Notes under the pieces: model-generated
Databases searched by the model: none
Told to the model about the DNA's origin: nothing
Seen by the model: the letters and a program-made list of their open reading frames with translations, nothing else
Program-made: the position numbers and the translations under genes
In this document: piece after piece, positions 1-6,518 of the stretch
Numbering within the stretch: position 1 is the stretch's first letter
Layout: the number at the start of each line of letters is the position of its first letter
NCBI RefSeq assembly: GCF_015351475.1
Contig: NZ_JADKPR010000001.1
Span: forward strand, 186,001-250,000
From: Flavobacterium sp. HJJ
GTDB taxonomy: Bacteria > Bacteroidota > Bacteroidia > Flavobacteriales > Flavobacteriaceae
DNA: 64,000 bases
Reading direction: 5' to 3'

Positions 1-83
1 TCTCCATCTCTCTGTATAAATTCCAATAATTAAATTTCAAGTCCCAAACGGCCCGAAATAGTATATTTTCTGCAAAAATACAC

Positions 84-91
84 TAAATTTG
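84..91 (+). promoter_or_regulatory. -7 promoter box for the methyltransferase gene
   Basis: TAAATTTG fits the Bacteroidota -7 consensus TAnnTTTG and ends 29 bases before the methyltransferase start. No TTG lies at the ideal 19-base distance, so only the -7 half is supported. Confidence 0.45.
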
Positions 92-120
92 CGGGACTTA
101 AATTAATTGAAAAAGAATAA

Positions 121-885
121 ATGTCCGATTCTGTAAATAACAAAGCACAAATTAACTCTGCCAATCCCGAAAATTGGTTTGCCTCTTGGTTCGACAGTCC
201 TTATTACCATATACTTTACAAAGAAAGAAATTATAGAGAAGCCCAGCTGTTTATGGACAATCTCACCCATTACCTAAATCTTCCTGAGAAAGCCAAAGTG
301 CTGGATTTAGCCTGCGGAAAAGGGCGGCATTCTATCTATTTAAACCAATTAGGTTTTGACGTTATCGGTGCCGATTTATCCGAAAACAGTATAAAAGAAG
401 CGCAAAGAAACAGCAACAAAACCTTGCATTTTCAGGTACACGATATGCGTGAGGTTTTTGAAGATAAGTTTGATGCTATTTTCAATTTGTTTACCAGTTT
501 TGGTTATTTTGAAAACGATGAGGATAACCTCACCACTCTAAAAGCTATCAAGGAAAGCTTAACCGAATATGGTTTTGCAGTAATCGATTTTATGAATGTT
601 ACCAATGTACTCAATAACTTGGTTCCCGAAGAAGTAAAACACGTAGACGGAATCGATTTTCACATCAAACGCTATCTGAAAGACGGACATATTTACAAGG
701 AAATTGATTTTGAAGACAAAGATCAGAAATATCATTTCACTGAAAAAGTAAAAGCGCTTACGCTAAAGGACTTTGAAGAAATGATGAACGAAGCCGGCAT
801 ATTTTTACTGGATATTTTTGGTGATTATAAGCTGAAAAAATTCCACAAAACCGAAAGCGAAAGATTGATTATGATTTTTAAGTAA
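121..885 (+). CDS. class I SAM-dependent methyltransferase
   Basis: Cytoplasmic methyltransferase of unknown substrate. The Rossmann-type SAM-binding motif I, VLDLACGKGRH, lies at residues 60-70, and an acidic residue following beta strand 2 (GADLS, D85) would bind the ribose of SAM. The rest fits the Methyltransf_25/11 fold: a central FDAIFNLFTSFGYF segment carries motif IV, and a C-terminal half of alternating strands probably shapes the substrate pocket. At 254 aa it has the usual length for stand-alone family members. The ATG directly follows an A-rich leader behind a TAnnTTTG box. The next gene, a ZIP transporter, is 98 bases downstream across a repeat-like spacer, so co-transcription is possible but not shown. 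The family is certain; the substrate cannot be read from the sequence. Confidence 0.85.
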   Translation: MSDSVNNKAQINSANPENWFASWFDSPYYHILYKERNYREAQLFMDNLTHYLNLPEKAKVLDLACGKGRHSIYLNQLGFDVIGADLSENSIKEAQRNSNKTLHFQVHDMREVFEDKFDAIFNLFTSFGYFENDEDNLTTLKAIKESLTEYGFAVIDFMNVTNVLNNLVPEEVKHVDGIDFHIKRYLKDGHIYKEIDFEDKDQKYHFTEKVKALTLKDFEEMMNEAGIFLLDIFGDYKLKKFHKTESERLIMIFK

Positions 886-889
886 TTGT

Positions 890-975
890 TTAATCGAGCA
901 ATTGTTTAACTGTTTAATCGGTTAAACAAATACACAATTAAACGATAAAACAAATAAACAGTTCAACAAATCAAC
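890..975. repeat. imperfect inverted repeat of TTAATCG/TTTAAC words in a spacer
   Basis: The spacer consists of degenerate words such as TTGTTTAATCG, AACTGTTTAATCG and, in inverse orientation, AATTAAACGATAAAAC and AAACAGTT, so it can fold into a long imperfect hairpin. The same vocabulary returns at 62128-62245. I see no coding potential. Confidence 0.45.
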
Positions 976-983
976 AACAAAAA

Positions 984-1652
984 ATGAACTACCTTTTACC
1001 TTTACTTTCCGTGCTTCTTGGTTACTTTATTGCCTTATTTTTAAAGCCAAAAAGTAAAACCAATCTAAAGCTTCTGCTTGCTTTTAGCGGGTCGTTCCTG
1101 TTATCACTCACTGTGATGCATTTACTACCGGAAGTGTACAAAAGCCACAATCATAACATTGGTATTTTTATAATGCTGGGAATTTTGTTCCAGATCATAC
1201 TGGAATTTTTCTCCAAAGGAGCCGAACACGGTCACGTTCACGGACATGACAAAATGTATCAAATTCCGTGGTTACTGTTCATCAGCCTTTGTATACATGC
1301 TTTTCTAGAAGGATTTCCAGTAAGCCATCATCACGATTTAGCATTGGGAATAGCTATTCATCACTTCCCTATTGCCATTATTCTGACGACCTTTTTCATC
1401 AATGCATCACTCAGCCGAAATGCAATCTTTTTCTTCATGATCACCTTTGCTGTCATGACACCGTTAGGCACCGTTGCTTCCGATTTCATTCCGCAATTGA
1501 ATGACTATTACATCGAAATAACCGCCGTAGTCATTGGAATTTTATTCCACATTTCATCCACTATCATTTTTGAAAGCAGTGAAGGACACAAATTCAATAT
1601 CGCCAAAGTTTCGATGATTGTAATTGGGATTGTATTGGCTTGCTTTTTATAA
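984..1652 (+). CDS. ZIP family divalent metal transporter
   Basis: Inner-membrane importer of divalent metal such as zinc. The protein is 222 aa with about seven hydrophobic segments. Between the third and fourth segments it has the histidine-rich cytoplasmic loop expected of ZIP proteins (H82, H84, H86 and H88 in EHGHVHGHD). The helix-IV-like signature ALGIAIHHFPIAII (H126, H127, P129) carries the metal-coordinating histidines, and a second polar patch HLLPEVYKSH (residues 46-55) adds likely ligands. The length is slightly below that of bacterial ZupT (about 260 aa) but all core helices appear present. It lies between a methyltransferase and an OsmC protein on the same strand, and no metalloregulator is adjacent. 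The metal is not determinable; zinc is the default for the family. Confidence 0.85.
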   Translation: MNYLLPLLSVLLGYFIALFLKPKSKTNLKLLLAFSGSFLLSLTVMHLLPEVYKSHNHNIGIFIMLGILFQIILEFFSKGAEHGHVHGHDKMYQIPWLLFISLCIHAFLEGFPVSHHHDLALGIAIHHFPIAIILTTFFINASLSRNAIFFFMITFAVMTPLGTVASDFIPQLNDYYIEITAVVIGILFHISSTIIFESSEGHKFNIAKVSMIVIGIVLACFL

Positions 1653-1709
1653 ATTTGGGCGTGCCACGAAAGTGCTATAAACAAGTTTGATAATAAATCA
1701 CAAAAGAAC

Positions 1710-2198
1710 ATGGGATTTAAACATTTATTTAAAGTAAAATTGAATTGGAATTCAGTTCCAAAAGAAACAATTTCGACTTCTAGAAAATACCTTAAAAACC
1801 ATCAGATTACCATCGAAGGAAAAGAAATTTTAAACCTCTCGGCCGCCAAAGCTTTCAAAGGCGATCCCAGTTTATACAATCCCGAAGATTTATTATTGAG
1901 TTCAGTAGTTTCCTGTCACATGATGTCGTATTTGTATGTCTGCTCACAAAACGGAATTGATATCCTTTCCTATCAGGACGATGCCGAAGCTACTCTCGAA
2001 GTTTCCGAAAATGGATCAGGGCGTTTTATTGAAGTACGATTGTATCCAAAAGTTGTAATTCAGCAAAAAGAAAAAATTGCCGAAGCGTTAGAATTGCATT
2101 CCAAAGCAAACGAACTTTGTTTTATCGCAAATTCGTGTAATTTTAAAATTGTTCACTTTCCTGCTTGTACCAATTCTGCTGTTATCGAAAACTTCTGA
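1710..2198 (+). CDS. OsmC family protein
   Basis: Small cytoplasmic OsmC/Ohr-like protein, a family of thiol-dependent peroxidases acting on organic hydroperoxides. The protein has 162 aa. Two cysteines occupy the family positions: C69 in SSVVSCHMMSYLY at the start of the long central helix, and C137 in ANELCFIANSC. A further C143 follows. The N-terminal part (LNWNSVPKETISTSRKY) corresponds to the beta-rich dimerisation region. Start: the ATG at 1710 is preceded by an A-rich stretch and gives the normal OsmC length. It is 57 bases after the ZIP gene. Immediately after the stop codon comes a strong 16-base inverted repeat (2207-2271). The enzymatic substrate is unknown. Confidence 0.85.
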   Translation: MGFKHLFKVKLNWNSVPKETISTSRKYLKNHQITIEGKEILNLSAAKAFKGDPSLYNPEDLLLSSVVSCHMMSYLYVCSQNGIDILSYQDDAEATLEVSENGSGRFIEVRLYPKVVIQQKEKIAEALELHSKANELCFIANSCNFKIVHFPACTNSAVIENF

Positions 2199-2206
2199 AG
2201 CAAATA

Positions 2207-2271
2207 ATTCCATTTTCGTTGTAGCTTCCTGCAACAAATCCGTTATATTTACAAAACAACGAAAATAGAAT
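2207..2271. repeat. 16-base inverted repeat just after osmC
   Basis: The arms ATTCCATTTTCGTTGT (2207-2222) and ACAACGAAAATAGAAT (2256-2271) are complementary at 15 of 16 positions, with a 33-base loop. There is no clean T tract after either arm, so it is not a textbook terminator. It marks the left edge of the low-coding island at 2.2-3.6 kb. Confidence 0.6.
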
Positions 2272-2287
2272 TCTTCTATATATTATA

Positions 2288-2302
2288 GTTGTACGACAGC
2301 TA
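2288..2302 (+). repeat. left copy of a paired GTYGTACRACAGCTA repeat
   Basis: GTTGTACGACAGCTA here and GTCGTACAACAGCTA at 3464-3478 match at 13 of 15 bases as direct repeats, while their first ten bases are exact reverse complements of each other. They bracket the low-coding island and could be the remains of mobile-element ends. Confidence 0.4.
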
Positions 2303-2328
2303 AGTAGAACCTTACGTTGAAAATACAA

Positions 2329-2347
2329 TGTTTAGAAAAACTAAACA
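2329..2347. promoter_or_regulatory. perfect 7-bp hairpin ending 3 bases before a small ORF
   Basis: TGTTTAG (2329-2335), loop AAAAA, CTAAACA (2341-2347). The stem would occlude the start codon region of the 54-aa ORF beginning at 2351. It could equally be an operator. Confidence 0.4.
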
Positions 2348-2350
2348 TAA

Positions 2351-2515
2351 ATGGAAAAAGAAAATATAGAAGAAAACCCACTTGAATCTTTAATAAGTAT
2401 CTTAAAAGAACAAGTGAGTTTTTGTGATAAGGAAATAGAAAAGTTTACTCTTCTAAAAGACTCAAGGAAACTTGTATTAGAAGTCTATCAAAATCGCCTA
2501 AAAGAAGAGATTTAA
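2351..2515 (+). CDS. hypothetical 54-aa helical protein
   Basis: Unrecognised small ORF: ATG at 2351, TAA at 2513-2515. The product starts MEKENIEENPLESLIS, is highly charged and lacks proline after residue 10, so it probably forms one long amphipathic helix with heptad-like hydrophobics (LISIL, VSF, LVLEVY). The start is preceded by a hairpin three bases upstream. Its 3' end overlaps the 3' end of the minus-strand ORF 2445-2741 by 71 bases, a convergent arrangement. The reading frame is short and rests only on composition and a plausible start, so it may not be real. No function is claimed. Confidence 0.4.
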   Translation: MEKENIEENPLESLISILKEQVSFCDKEIEKFTLLKDSRKLVLEVYQNRLKEEI

Positions 2516-2741
2516 CAGAACTGTCTAAATCATTTTGCATATAAAGTGAAGTAGTTTCTTTTAATAAAGTTAACTCCATTTCTTTACCAATAGAATTAGA
2601 ATCATCAAAAGGTATAGAACTAAAAAGCTTAATGATTTGTTCTCTTAGTTCTTTGAGTTTTTCTACTTCGGTTTCGGTTAAGAATTGAGTAAATAAATTT
2701 GTTAATTGTTGTTTAATATAAGTTTTTGTCATTTTGGACAT
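2445..2741 (-). CDS. hypothetical 98-aa protein
   Basis: I do not recognise this protein. It starts MSKMTKTYIKQQ, is rich in Leu, Glu and Lys and looks all-alpha: a segment around FLTETEVEKLKELREQIIKLF (residues 20-40) should form an amphipathic helix, and a second helix follows at KEMELTLLKETTSLYM. There is no signal peptide or membrane segment. It converges on, and overlaps by 71 bases, a 54-aa plus-strand ORF. The neighbouring 870 bases hold no convincing gene, so this is the best coding candidate of the island. Two alternative starts (M1 and M4) are close together. The convergent overlap of two tiny charged proteins invites a toxin-antitoxin or regulatory reading, but no motif supports that. 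Confidence 0.5.
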   Translation of the reverse strand: MSKMTKTYIKQQLTNLFTQFLTETEVEKLKELREQIIKLFSSIPFDDSNSIGKEMELTLLKETTSLYMQNDLDSSVKSLLLGDFDRLLIQVSLSLLEE

Positions 2742-2881
2742 ATTTAGATTAAAAGTTCTTTGAAATTGTACGTTTGTAATTTTGCTGTACTAAATCTGAT
2801 ATATCAATTTTTACTATATCAAAAAATAAAACTATAAATAAATAGTATCGTTTTTATTAGATTTTTGACCGCACGGGTAAT

Positions 2882-2889
2882 TATATTTG
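2882..2889 (+). promoter_or_regulatory. -7 promoter box ahead of a candidate small RNA or small ORF
   Basis: TATATTTG is an exact TAnnTTTG match. A TTG occurs 14 bases upstream (2865-2867), shorter than the usual 19-base spacing. Transcription would begin near 2896 and run into the structured stretch ending at about 3053-3071. Confidence 0.4.
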
Positions 2890-2895
2890 TACCAT

Positions 2896-3071
2896 CGTAA
2901 AAGATGAAAAAAGAACCACCTGTTGACGCAGGTGGAATAAAAATCAAAGTTTCGCAAGAAAAACATTTTTATATTCTTTTGAAATTAGTCACAAACTATT
3001 TCTTCTTTTTACACTTCATACAGAAAGGTTTAGAGAGATAGACTCTCTTTTTTGACCTCCAATGTATGAAG
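2896..3071 (+). ncRNA. candidate structured small RNA
   Basis: Downstream of the -7 box lie a hairpin CCACCTG-TTGACG-CAGGTGG (2916-2935) and a nested element. In the latter, CTTCATACA (3014-3022) pairs with TGTATGAAG (3063-3071), AGGT (3026-3029) with ACCT (3055-3058), and AGAGAG (3032-3037) with CTCTCT (3043-3048). The innermost stem is followed by six T residues, so it can also act as a terminator near 3053. Three stacked complementary tiers with small internal loops are unlikely by chance. I could not match it to a known RNA family. Confidence 0.4.
2904..3041 (+). CDS. possible 45-aa small protein inside the candidate RNA
   Basis: ATG at 2904, TAG at 3039-3041. The product begins MKKEPPVDAGG and continues as a hydrophobic stretch (YILLKLVTNYFFFLHF, residues 23-38) that could span a membrane, ending KGLER. 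Small basic/hydrophobic peptides of this size resemble type I toxins, but the CDS lies wholly inside a stretch better explained as structured RNA, and its stop codon falls in the loop of the terminator-like hairpin. The support is therefore only an intact frame with a suitably placed -7 box. Confidence 0.22.
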   Translation: MKKEPPVDAGGIKIKVSQEKHFYILLKLVTNYFFFLHFIQKGLER

Positions 3072-3123
3072 CTTTTAAAACAGATACACATGGTGTCTTG
3101 TTTTTAAAATTAAACAAATACAA

Positions 3124-3159
3124 CTAACGACTTTCGTTAGAGGTGTAAGACAGACTTAC
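3124..3159. repeat. two adjacent perfect hairpins
   Basis: CTAACGA-CTT-TCGTTAG (3124-3140) is followed by GTAAG-ACAGA-CTTAC (3145-3159). Both stems are perfect. GTCTT upstream (3094-3098) can also pair with AAGAC (3147-3151), giving an alternative enclosing fold. Confidence 0.45.
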
Positions 3160-3233
3160 TCACAGAGTTTTTCCATAGGCAAAAGTGTTTAATTTTTAAG
3201 ATAAAAAGCGATTCGCAAAAAGCAATAAAAATT

Positions 3234-3254
3234 TTAGCTACTCGAAATAGCTAA
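3234..3254. repeat. perfect 7-bp hairpin
   Basis: TTAGCTA (3234-3240), loop CTCGAAA, TAGCTAA (3248-3254), followed by TAAAAAAA. It is part of the same structured island. Confidence 0.4.
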
Positions 3255-3463
3255 TAAAAAAACGACATGCACCAATAATCAAGAGTTGTGTATCGCTAAA
3301 ATCTACTACATTAATTTAGTTTTTCAAATTCTCTTATTTTTTAAACGCAAACGTAAGAAAAATATAATTCTTACTAAAATTTTACGTGTTAACACTTTGT
3401 TAATGTTTTATAGCGTAAGATATTATTTTGTATACAAACACACAATTCCGAAGACAAATAGCC

Positions 3464-3478
3464 GTCGTACAACAGCTA
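3464..3478 (+). repeat. right copy of a paired GTYGTACRACAGCTA repeat
   Basis: GTCGTACAACAGCTA is the mate of 2288-2302; see that entry. It lies just left of the antiporter promoter and would mark the right edge of the island. Confidence 0.4.
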
Positions 3479-3506
3479 CTAAGCAATATAGCGGTTTTAG
3501 GCTTAA

Positions 3507-3537
3507 TTGAAAAATAATTTTGTATCTGTTAAATTTG
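3507..3537 (+). promoter_or_regulatory. promoter of the cation/proton antiporter gene
   Basis: TTG (3507-3509), 20-base spacer, TAAATTTG (3530-3537), a full Bacteroidota promoter. A second -7-like TAATTTTG lies at 3515-3522. The antiporter start is 78 bases after the box. Confidence 0.55.
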
Positions 3538-3615
3538 GCGAAAAACAGATAAAATATTGAATATCAACCAGCTACATCGCCTAGTAGCAAAACGAACTGA
3601 ACATAAAATCAACAA

Positions 3616-4791
3616 ATGACAACATCTATCATAATAACAATATGTCTGTTATTGATTCTTGCATATATATTCGATATCACTTCATCAAAAACAAAAATCC
3701 CCTCAGTTATATTATTACTAATCGTGGGCTGGGCTGTAAAACAAGGAACTGATTTTTTCGAAATTCGGGTACCAAATTTAACCTCAATATTACCCGTTCT
3801 AGGAACTATCGGACTTATTTTAATTGTTCTGGAGGGCTCTTTAGAATTGGAATTAAACAAATCAAAACTTCCATTTATTGGCAAAACAGCACTTGTTGCT
3901 ATAATACCAATGCTCCTTTTTAGCTTTGGACTTGCATTTGCTTTTTATTATTTTGGTAATATTTCTTTCAAAATTGGATTGGCCAATGCTATTCCGCTTG
4001 CCGTAATCAGCAGTGCGATTGCTATTCCGAGTGCACAGAATCTTATCTCAAAAAATAAAGAGTTCATCACTTATGAAAGCAGTTTATCGGATATTTTTGG
4101 AGTAATCCTTTTTAATTTTATTACGCTCAATGACTATATTGGGGCTTCGTCAGTAGGTGGTTTTCTTTTTGAAATACTTGTGATTCTTATCATATCATTT
4201 GTGGCAACGCTGGGACTTGCCTTTTTATTGAGCAAAATAAAACATCCGGTAAAATTTATTCCCATCATATTAAGTATCGTATTGATATATGCAGTTACTA
4301 AAATATATCATTTACCAGGCTTGATTTTCATACTTCTTTTTGGTATTTTTCTGGGTAATCTTGACGAGATTAAAAGCAATAAATTTATTCAAAAACTACA
4401 GCCAGACCTTTTGAATAAAGAAGTTCATAAATTCCACGAGCTTACCACAGAAATTGCTTTTTTAGTAAGAGCTTTATTTTTTCTGCTGTTTGGCTACTTA
4501 ATAGAAACGAAAGAATTATTAAACACAGCAACCATCGTCTGGGCAATTGGAATTTGTTCCGGAATATTCGCTTTGCGTTATATCACGCTCAAAACATTTA
4601 AAATCAATATCAAACCTGCTTTATTTATTGCTCCAAGAGGTCTGATTACCATTTTACTTTTCCTTTCAATTCCTGACAATCAAGTGATTGATTTAGTCAA
4701 TAATTCATTGGTAATACAAGTTATAATTCTGAGCGCATTAGTAATGATGTCTGGACTTATGAGCCATAAAACAGAGGATGAAAACAATTAA
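3616..4791 (+). CDS. cation:proton antiporter (CPA family)
   Basis: Polytopic inner-membrane protein of 391 aa with 11-13 hydrophobic helices, resembling monovalent cation:H+ antiporters of the CPA/NhaP type. Supporting features are the polar break ITSSKTKIPSVILLLIVGW near the N terminus (the helix pair seen in Kef/NhaP proteins), the conserved GLILIVLEGSLELEL segment of helix 3, and the helix SSAIAIPSAQNL followed by YESSLSDIFGVILFNF. The latter is the ESxxSD motif, with the acidic residue that carries protons in this superfamily. A late APRGLITILLFLSIP segment matches the conserved xPRGL motif. No regulatory RCK/TrkA domain follows; the protein ends in a short hydrophilic tail. It is transcribed from its own promoter and stands alone. 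Na+ or K+ preference cannot be told. Confidence 0.85.
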   Translation: MTTSIIITICLLLILAYIFDITSSKTKIPSVILLLIVGWAVKQGTDFFEIRVPNLTSILPVLGTIGLILIVLEGSLELELNKSKLPFIGKTALVAIIPMLLFSFGLAFAFYYFGNISFKIGLANAIPLAVISSAIAIPSAQNLISKNKEFITYESSLSDIFGVILFNFITLNDYIGASSVGGFLFEILVILIISFVATLGLAFLLSKIKHPVKFIPIILSIVLIYAVTKIYHLPGLIFILLFGIFLGNLDEIKSNKFIQKLQPDLLNKEVHKFHELTTEIAFLVRALFFLLFGYLIETKELLNTATIVWAIGICSGIFALRYITLKTFKINIKPALFIAPRGLITILLFLSIPDNQVIDLVNNSLVIQVIILSALVMMSGLMSHKTEDENN

Positions 4792-4842
4792 AATCATCTT
4801 CTAAAATTTATCTTATAAGACGTTTTCTGCTATTAATTTATT

Positions 4843-4850
4843 TAAGTTTG
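4843..4850 (+). promoter_or_regulatory. -7 promoter box for murQ
   Basis: TAAGTTTG fits TAnnTTTG, 50 bases before the murQ start. The -33 element is not clear. Confidence 0.4.
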
Positions 4851-4899
4851 TAATACTAAATAAACTGTGTTTGTTTTACACTTTTGAACCTTAAAAACA

Positions 4900-5715
4900 A
4901 TGACTTTCACCAAAACCACCGAGCAATCCTCAAAATACGAACATTTAGAAAAAATGTCCGTTCGAGAATTAATAACCAATATCAACAAAGAAGACCAAAC
5001 CGTACCTCTTGCCGTCGAAAAAGCTTTACCGCAGATAGAAACACTCGTAACCGAAATTGTTGCCAAAATGAAACTGGGCGGACGCTTATTTTACATTGGA
5101 GCAGGAACTTCAGGACGTTTAGGTGTTGTTGATGCTTCTGAATGTCCTCCTACTTTTGGAGTTCCATTTGATCTGGTTGTCGGAATCATAGCCGGTGGTG
5201 ACAAAGCCATCCGCAGAGCCGTAGAAAACGCTGAGGATAACGCAACCCAAGCTTGGATTGACTTACAGGAATTCAATATTAATGAAAATGATGTGGTTAT
5301 TGGCATCGCCGCGTCGGGAACAACTCCCTATGTTATTGGAGGATTACAAGCCTGCAACGAAAAAAATATCAGCACCGGAAGCATTTCCTGCAACGCTGGG
5401 AGCCCGCTTTCGCAAACGGCAAAATTCCCTATCGAAGTTATTGTCGGTCCTGAATTTGTAACAGGAAGCTCCCGAATGAAAGCAGGAACTGCACAAAAAT
5501 TGGTTCTGAATATGATCTCGACAGCTACGATGATTCAGCTCGGAAAAGTGAAAGGAAACAAAATGGTCGATATGCAATTGAGTAATAACAAACTTGTTGA
5601 CCGCGGTGTAAAAATGATTATGGAAGAAATTCCGGTAACCTACGAAGAAGGTTCTGAACTGCTTGCAAAATACGGAAGCGTGAGAAAAGCGGTAGATTTT
5701 TATAATGGACAGTAA
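4900..5715 (+). CDS. murQ: N-acetylmuramic acid 6-phosphate etherase
   Basis: Cytoplasmic peptidoglycan-recycling enzyme that cleaves the lactyl ether of MurNAc-6-phosphate to give GlcNAc-6-phosphate and D-lactate. The SIS sugar-isomerase domain is clear: GAGTSGRLGVVDASECPPTF (residues 67-86) is the MurQ signature with its catalytic glutamate (E81), and IAASGTTPYVIGGLQ and EFVTGSSRMKAGTAQK are further conserved blocks. The 271 aa are near the usual length of about 300; a shorter N terminus and missing C-terminal residues are common in flavobacterial members. No anhydro-MurNAc kinase or PTS gene is adjacent, so substrate supply must come from elsewhere. It is preceded by its own -7 box, and a DUF6095-like membrane protein follows after 28 bases, possibly in the same transcript. 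Confidence 0.93.
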   Translation: MTFTKTTEQSSKYEHLEKMSVRELITNINKEDQTVPLAVEKALPQIETLVTEIVAKMKLGGRLFYIGAGTSGRLGVVDASECPPTFGVPFDLVVGIIAGGDKAIRRAVENAEDNATQAWIDLQEFNINENDVVIGIAASGTTPYVIGGLQACNEKNISTGSISCNAGSPLSQTAKFPIEVIVGPEFVTGSSRMKAGTAQKLVLNMISTATMIQLGKVKGNKMVDMQLSNNKLVDRGVKMIMEEIPVTYEEGSELLAKYGSVRKAVDFYNGQ

Positions 5716-5743
5716 ACAGATTTCATATAACAGATAGCAGAAA

Positions 5744-5962
5744 ATGGCAAATAAAGAACTTTTGGCAAAGGGAGTAAAATACTTAACAGGAGCTTTACCT
5801 CTTATGTTCATTGGACCATCCGTAATTTACAATGCATTTATGAATCAGCATACCAATTGGCATTATTTGGTTTTGGGCATTGGAATCATTGCCTGTATCG
5901 CATCAATATATTTAATGTTTACAGGGTTGAAAATAATAATGAGAGGCATATTTAACGACTAA
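5744..5962 (+). CDS. small membrane protein, DUF6095-like
   Basis: A 72-aa protein with two predicted transmembrane helices (about residues 13-30 and 40-65) separated by a short hydrophilic stretch NQHTNWH. It resembles the short flavobacterial membrane proteins grouped as DUF6095, which are regularly found just downstream of murQ; that assignment is from memory of the family. No catalytic residues are visible. The gene starts 28 bases after murQ and probably shares its transcript. Function unknown. Confidence 0.7.
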   Translation: MANKELLAKGVKYLTGALPLMFIGPSVIYNAFMNQHTNWHYLVLGIGIIACIASIYLMFTGLKIIMRGIFND

Positions 5963-5988
5963 TTTGTATCTTTACAAAAATTACAATT

Positions 5989-6219
5989 ATGGATATTCAA
6001 GCCGAAATAAATTGGATTCATCAAGAAATTGATAAAGTAAAAGACCCTAGCTTCATAGAAAAAATGAAACATCTTTTGCAATCGATAAACACTCCTGCTG
6101 AGACAACAGCTACAGAATACAACGCTGATATTGAAAATGCGCTGGATAATATCAAAAAAGGTAATTTTTATACCGAAGATGAAGCTAAGGCTATTTCAAA
6201 AAAATGGGGAAGAAAATAA
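5989..6219 (+). CDS. putative antitoxin of a RelE/ParE-type pair
   Basis: A 76-aa acidic protein, MDIQAEINWIHQEI at the start, predicted to be helical, with a C-terminal segment FYTEDEAKAISKKWGRK typical of short flavobacterial antitoxins that wrap around a RelE/ParE partner. Its last 16 bases overlap the toxin start, the usual translational coupling of such operons. There is no obvious helix-turn-helix or ribbon-helix-helix domain, so autoregulation would have to involve the complex or be absent. A TATCTTTAC sequence just upstream resembles but does not match the -7 consensus. The role is inferred from gene order, size and overlap rather than a diagnostic motif. Confidence 0.65.
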   Translation: MDIQAEINWIHQEIDKVKDPSFIEKMKHLLQSINTPAETTATEYNADIENALDNIKKGNFYTEDEAKAISKKWGRK

Positions 6220-6518
6220 TCTGGTCAAATGATGCTTTAACACAACTGGAAGATATTCACTTTTACATTTTTTTCGAAAGTAAATCGATTCATATTGCAG
6301 ACAAAGTTGTCGACACCATTTTTGAAAGTACTGAAATATTAAAAACTCAGCCTGAAATTTTCAAACTCGATGCACAAAAAATTAATAATGACGGCAGCTT
6401 CAGAGTTTACTATATTTATGATTATAGTATCTCTTACCGAATTACTGAGAACTCTATTCAAATTCTCCGTGTCAGACATAATGCACGCAAAACTAAAAAA
6501 CTCCCATGGAAGACCTGA
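6204..6518 (+). CDS. RelE/ParE superfamily toxin
   Basis: A 104-aa basic protein with the fold pattern of RelE/ParE toxins: KIIWSNDALTQLEDIHFYI (beta1-alpha1), a second helix SIHIADKVVDTIFESTEILK, then the characteristic FRVYYIYDYSISYRI hairpin and a final strand IQILRVRHNARKTKKL in which the conserved R-H-R type residues lie. Family members inhibit translation by cutting ribosome-bound mRNA (RelE) or poison DNA gyrase (ParE); the sequence alone does not decide which. It overlaps the antitoxin gene by 16 bases and the following pentapeptide-repeat gene by 13 bases, so all three are probably translated from one transcript. The full family length is present, with no sign of inactivation. Confidence 0.8.
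   Translation: MGKKIIWSNDALTQLEDIHFYIFFESKSIHIADKVVDTIFESTEILKTQPEIFKLDAQKINNDGSFRVYYIYDYSISYRITENSIQILRVRHNARKTKKLPWKT

Larger units (their letters stand above)
2742..3615. other. low-coding, hairpin-rich island
   Basis: About 870 bases contain no convincing gene longer than 45 codons. Visible elements are a TAnnTTTG box (2882-2889), a 7-bp hairpin CCACCTG/CAGGTGG (2916-2935), a three-tier hairpin (3014-3071), hairpins at 3124-3140, 3145-3159 and 3234-3254, the right copy of a paired repeat (3464-3478), a promoter for the antiporter gene (3507-3537), and GCTAC/GTAGC (3571-3588). A 74-codon frame at 3286-3510 has composition like translated noncoding DNA and is not called. Confidence 0.6.

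Noticed and set aside
3286..3510. 74-codon plus-strand ORF
   Set aside because: The translation is rich in Ile, Phe, Lys and Tyr without any domain pattern, overlaps one copy of the paired repeat and lacks a promoter box or plausible partner.
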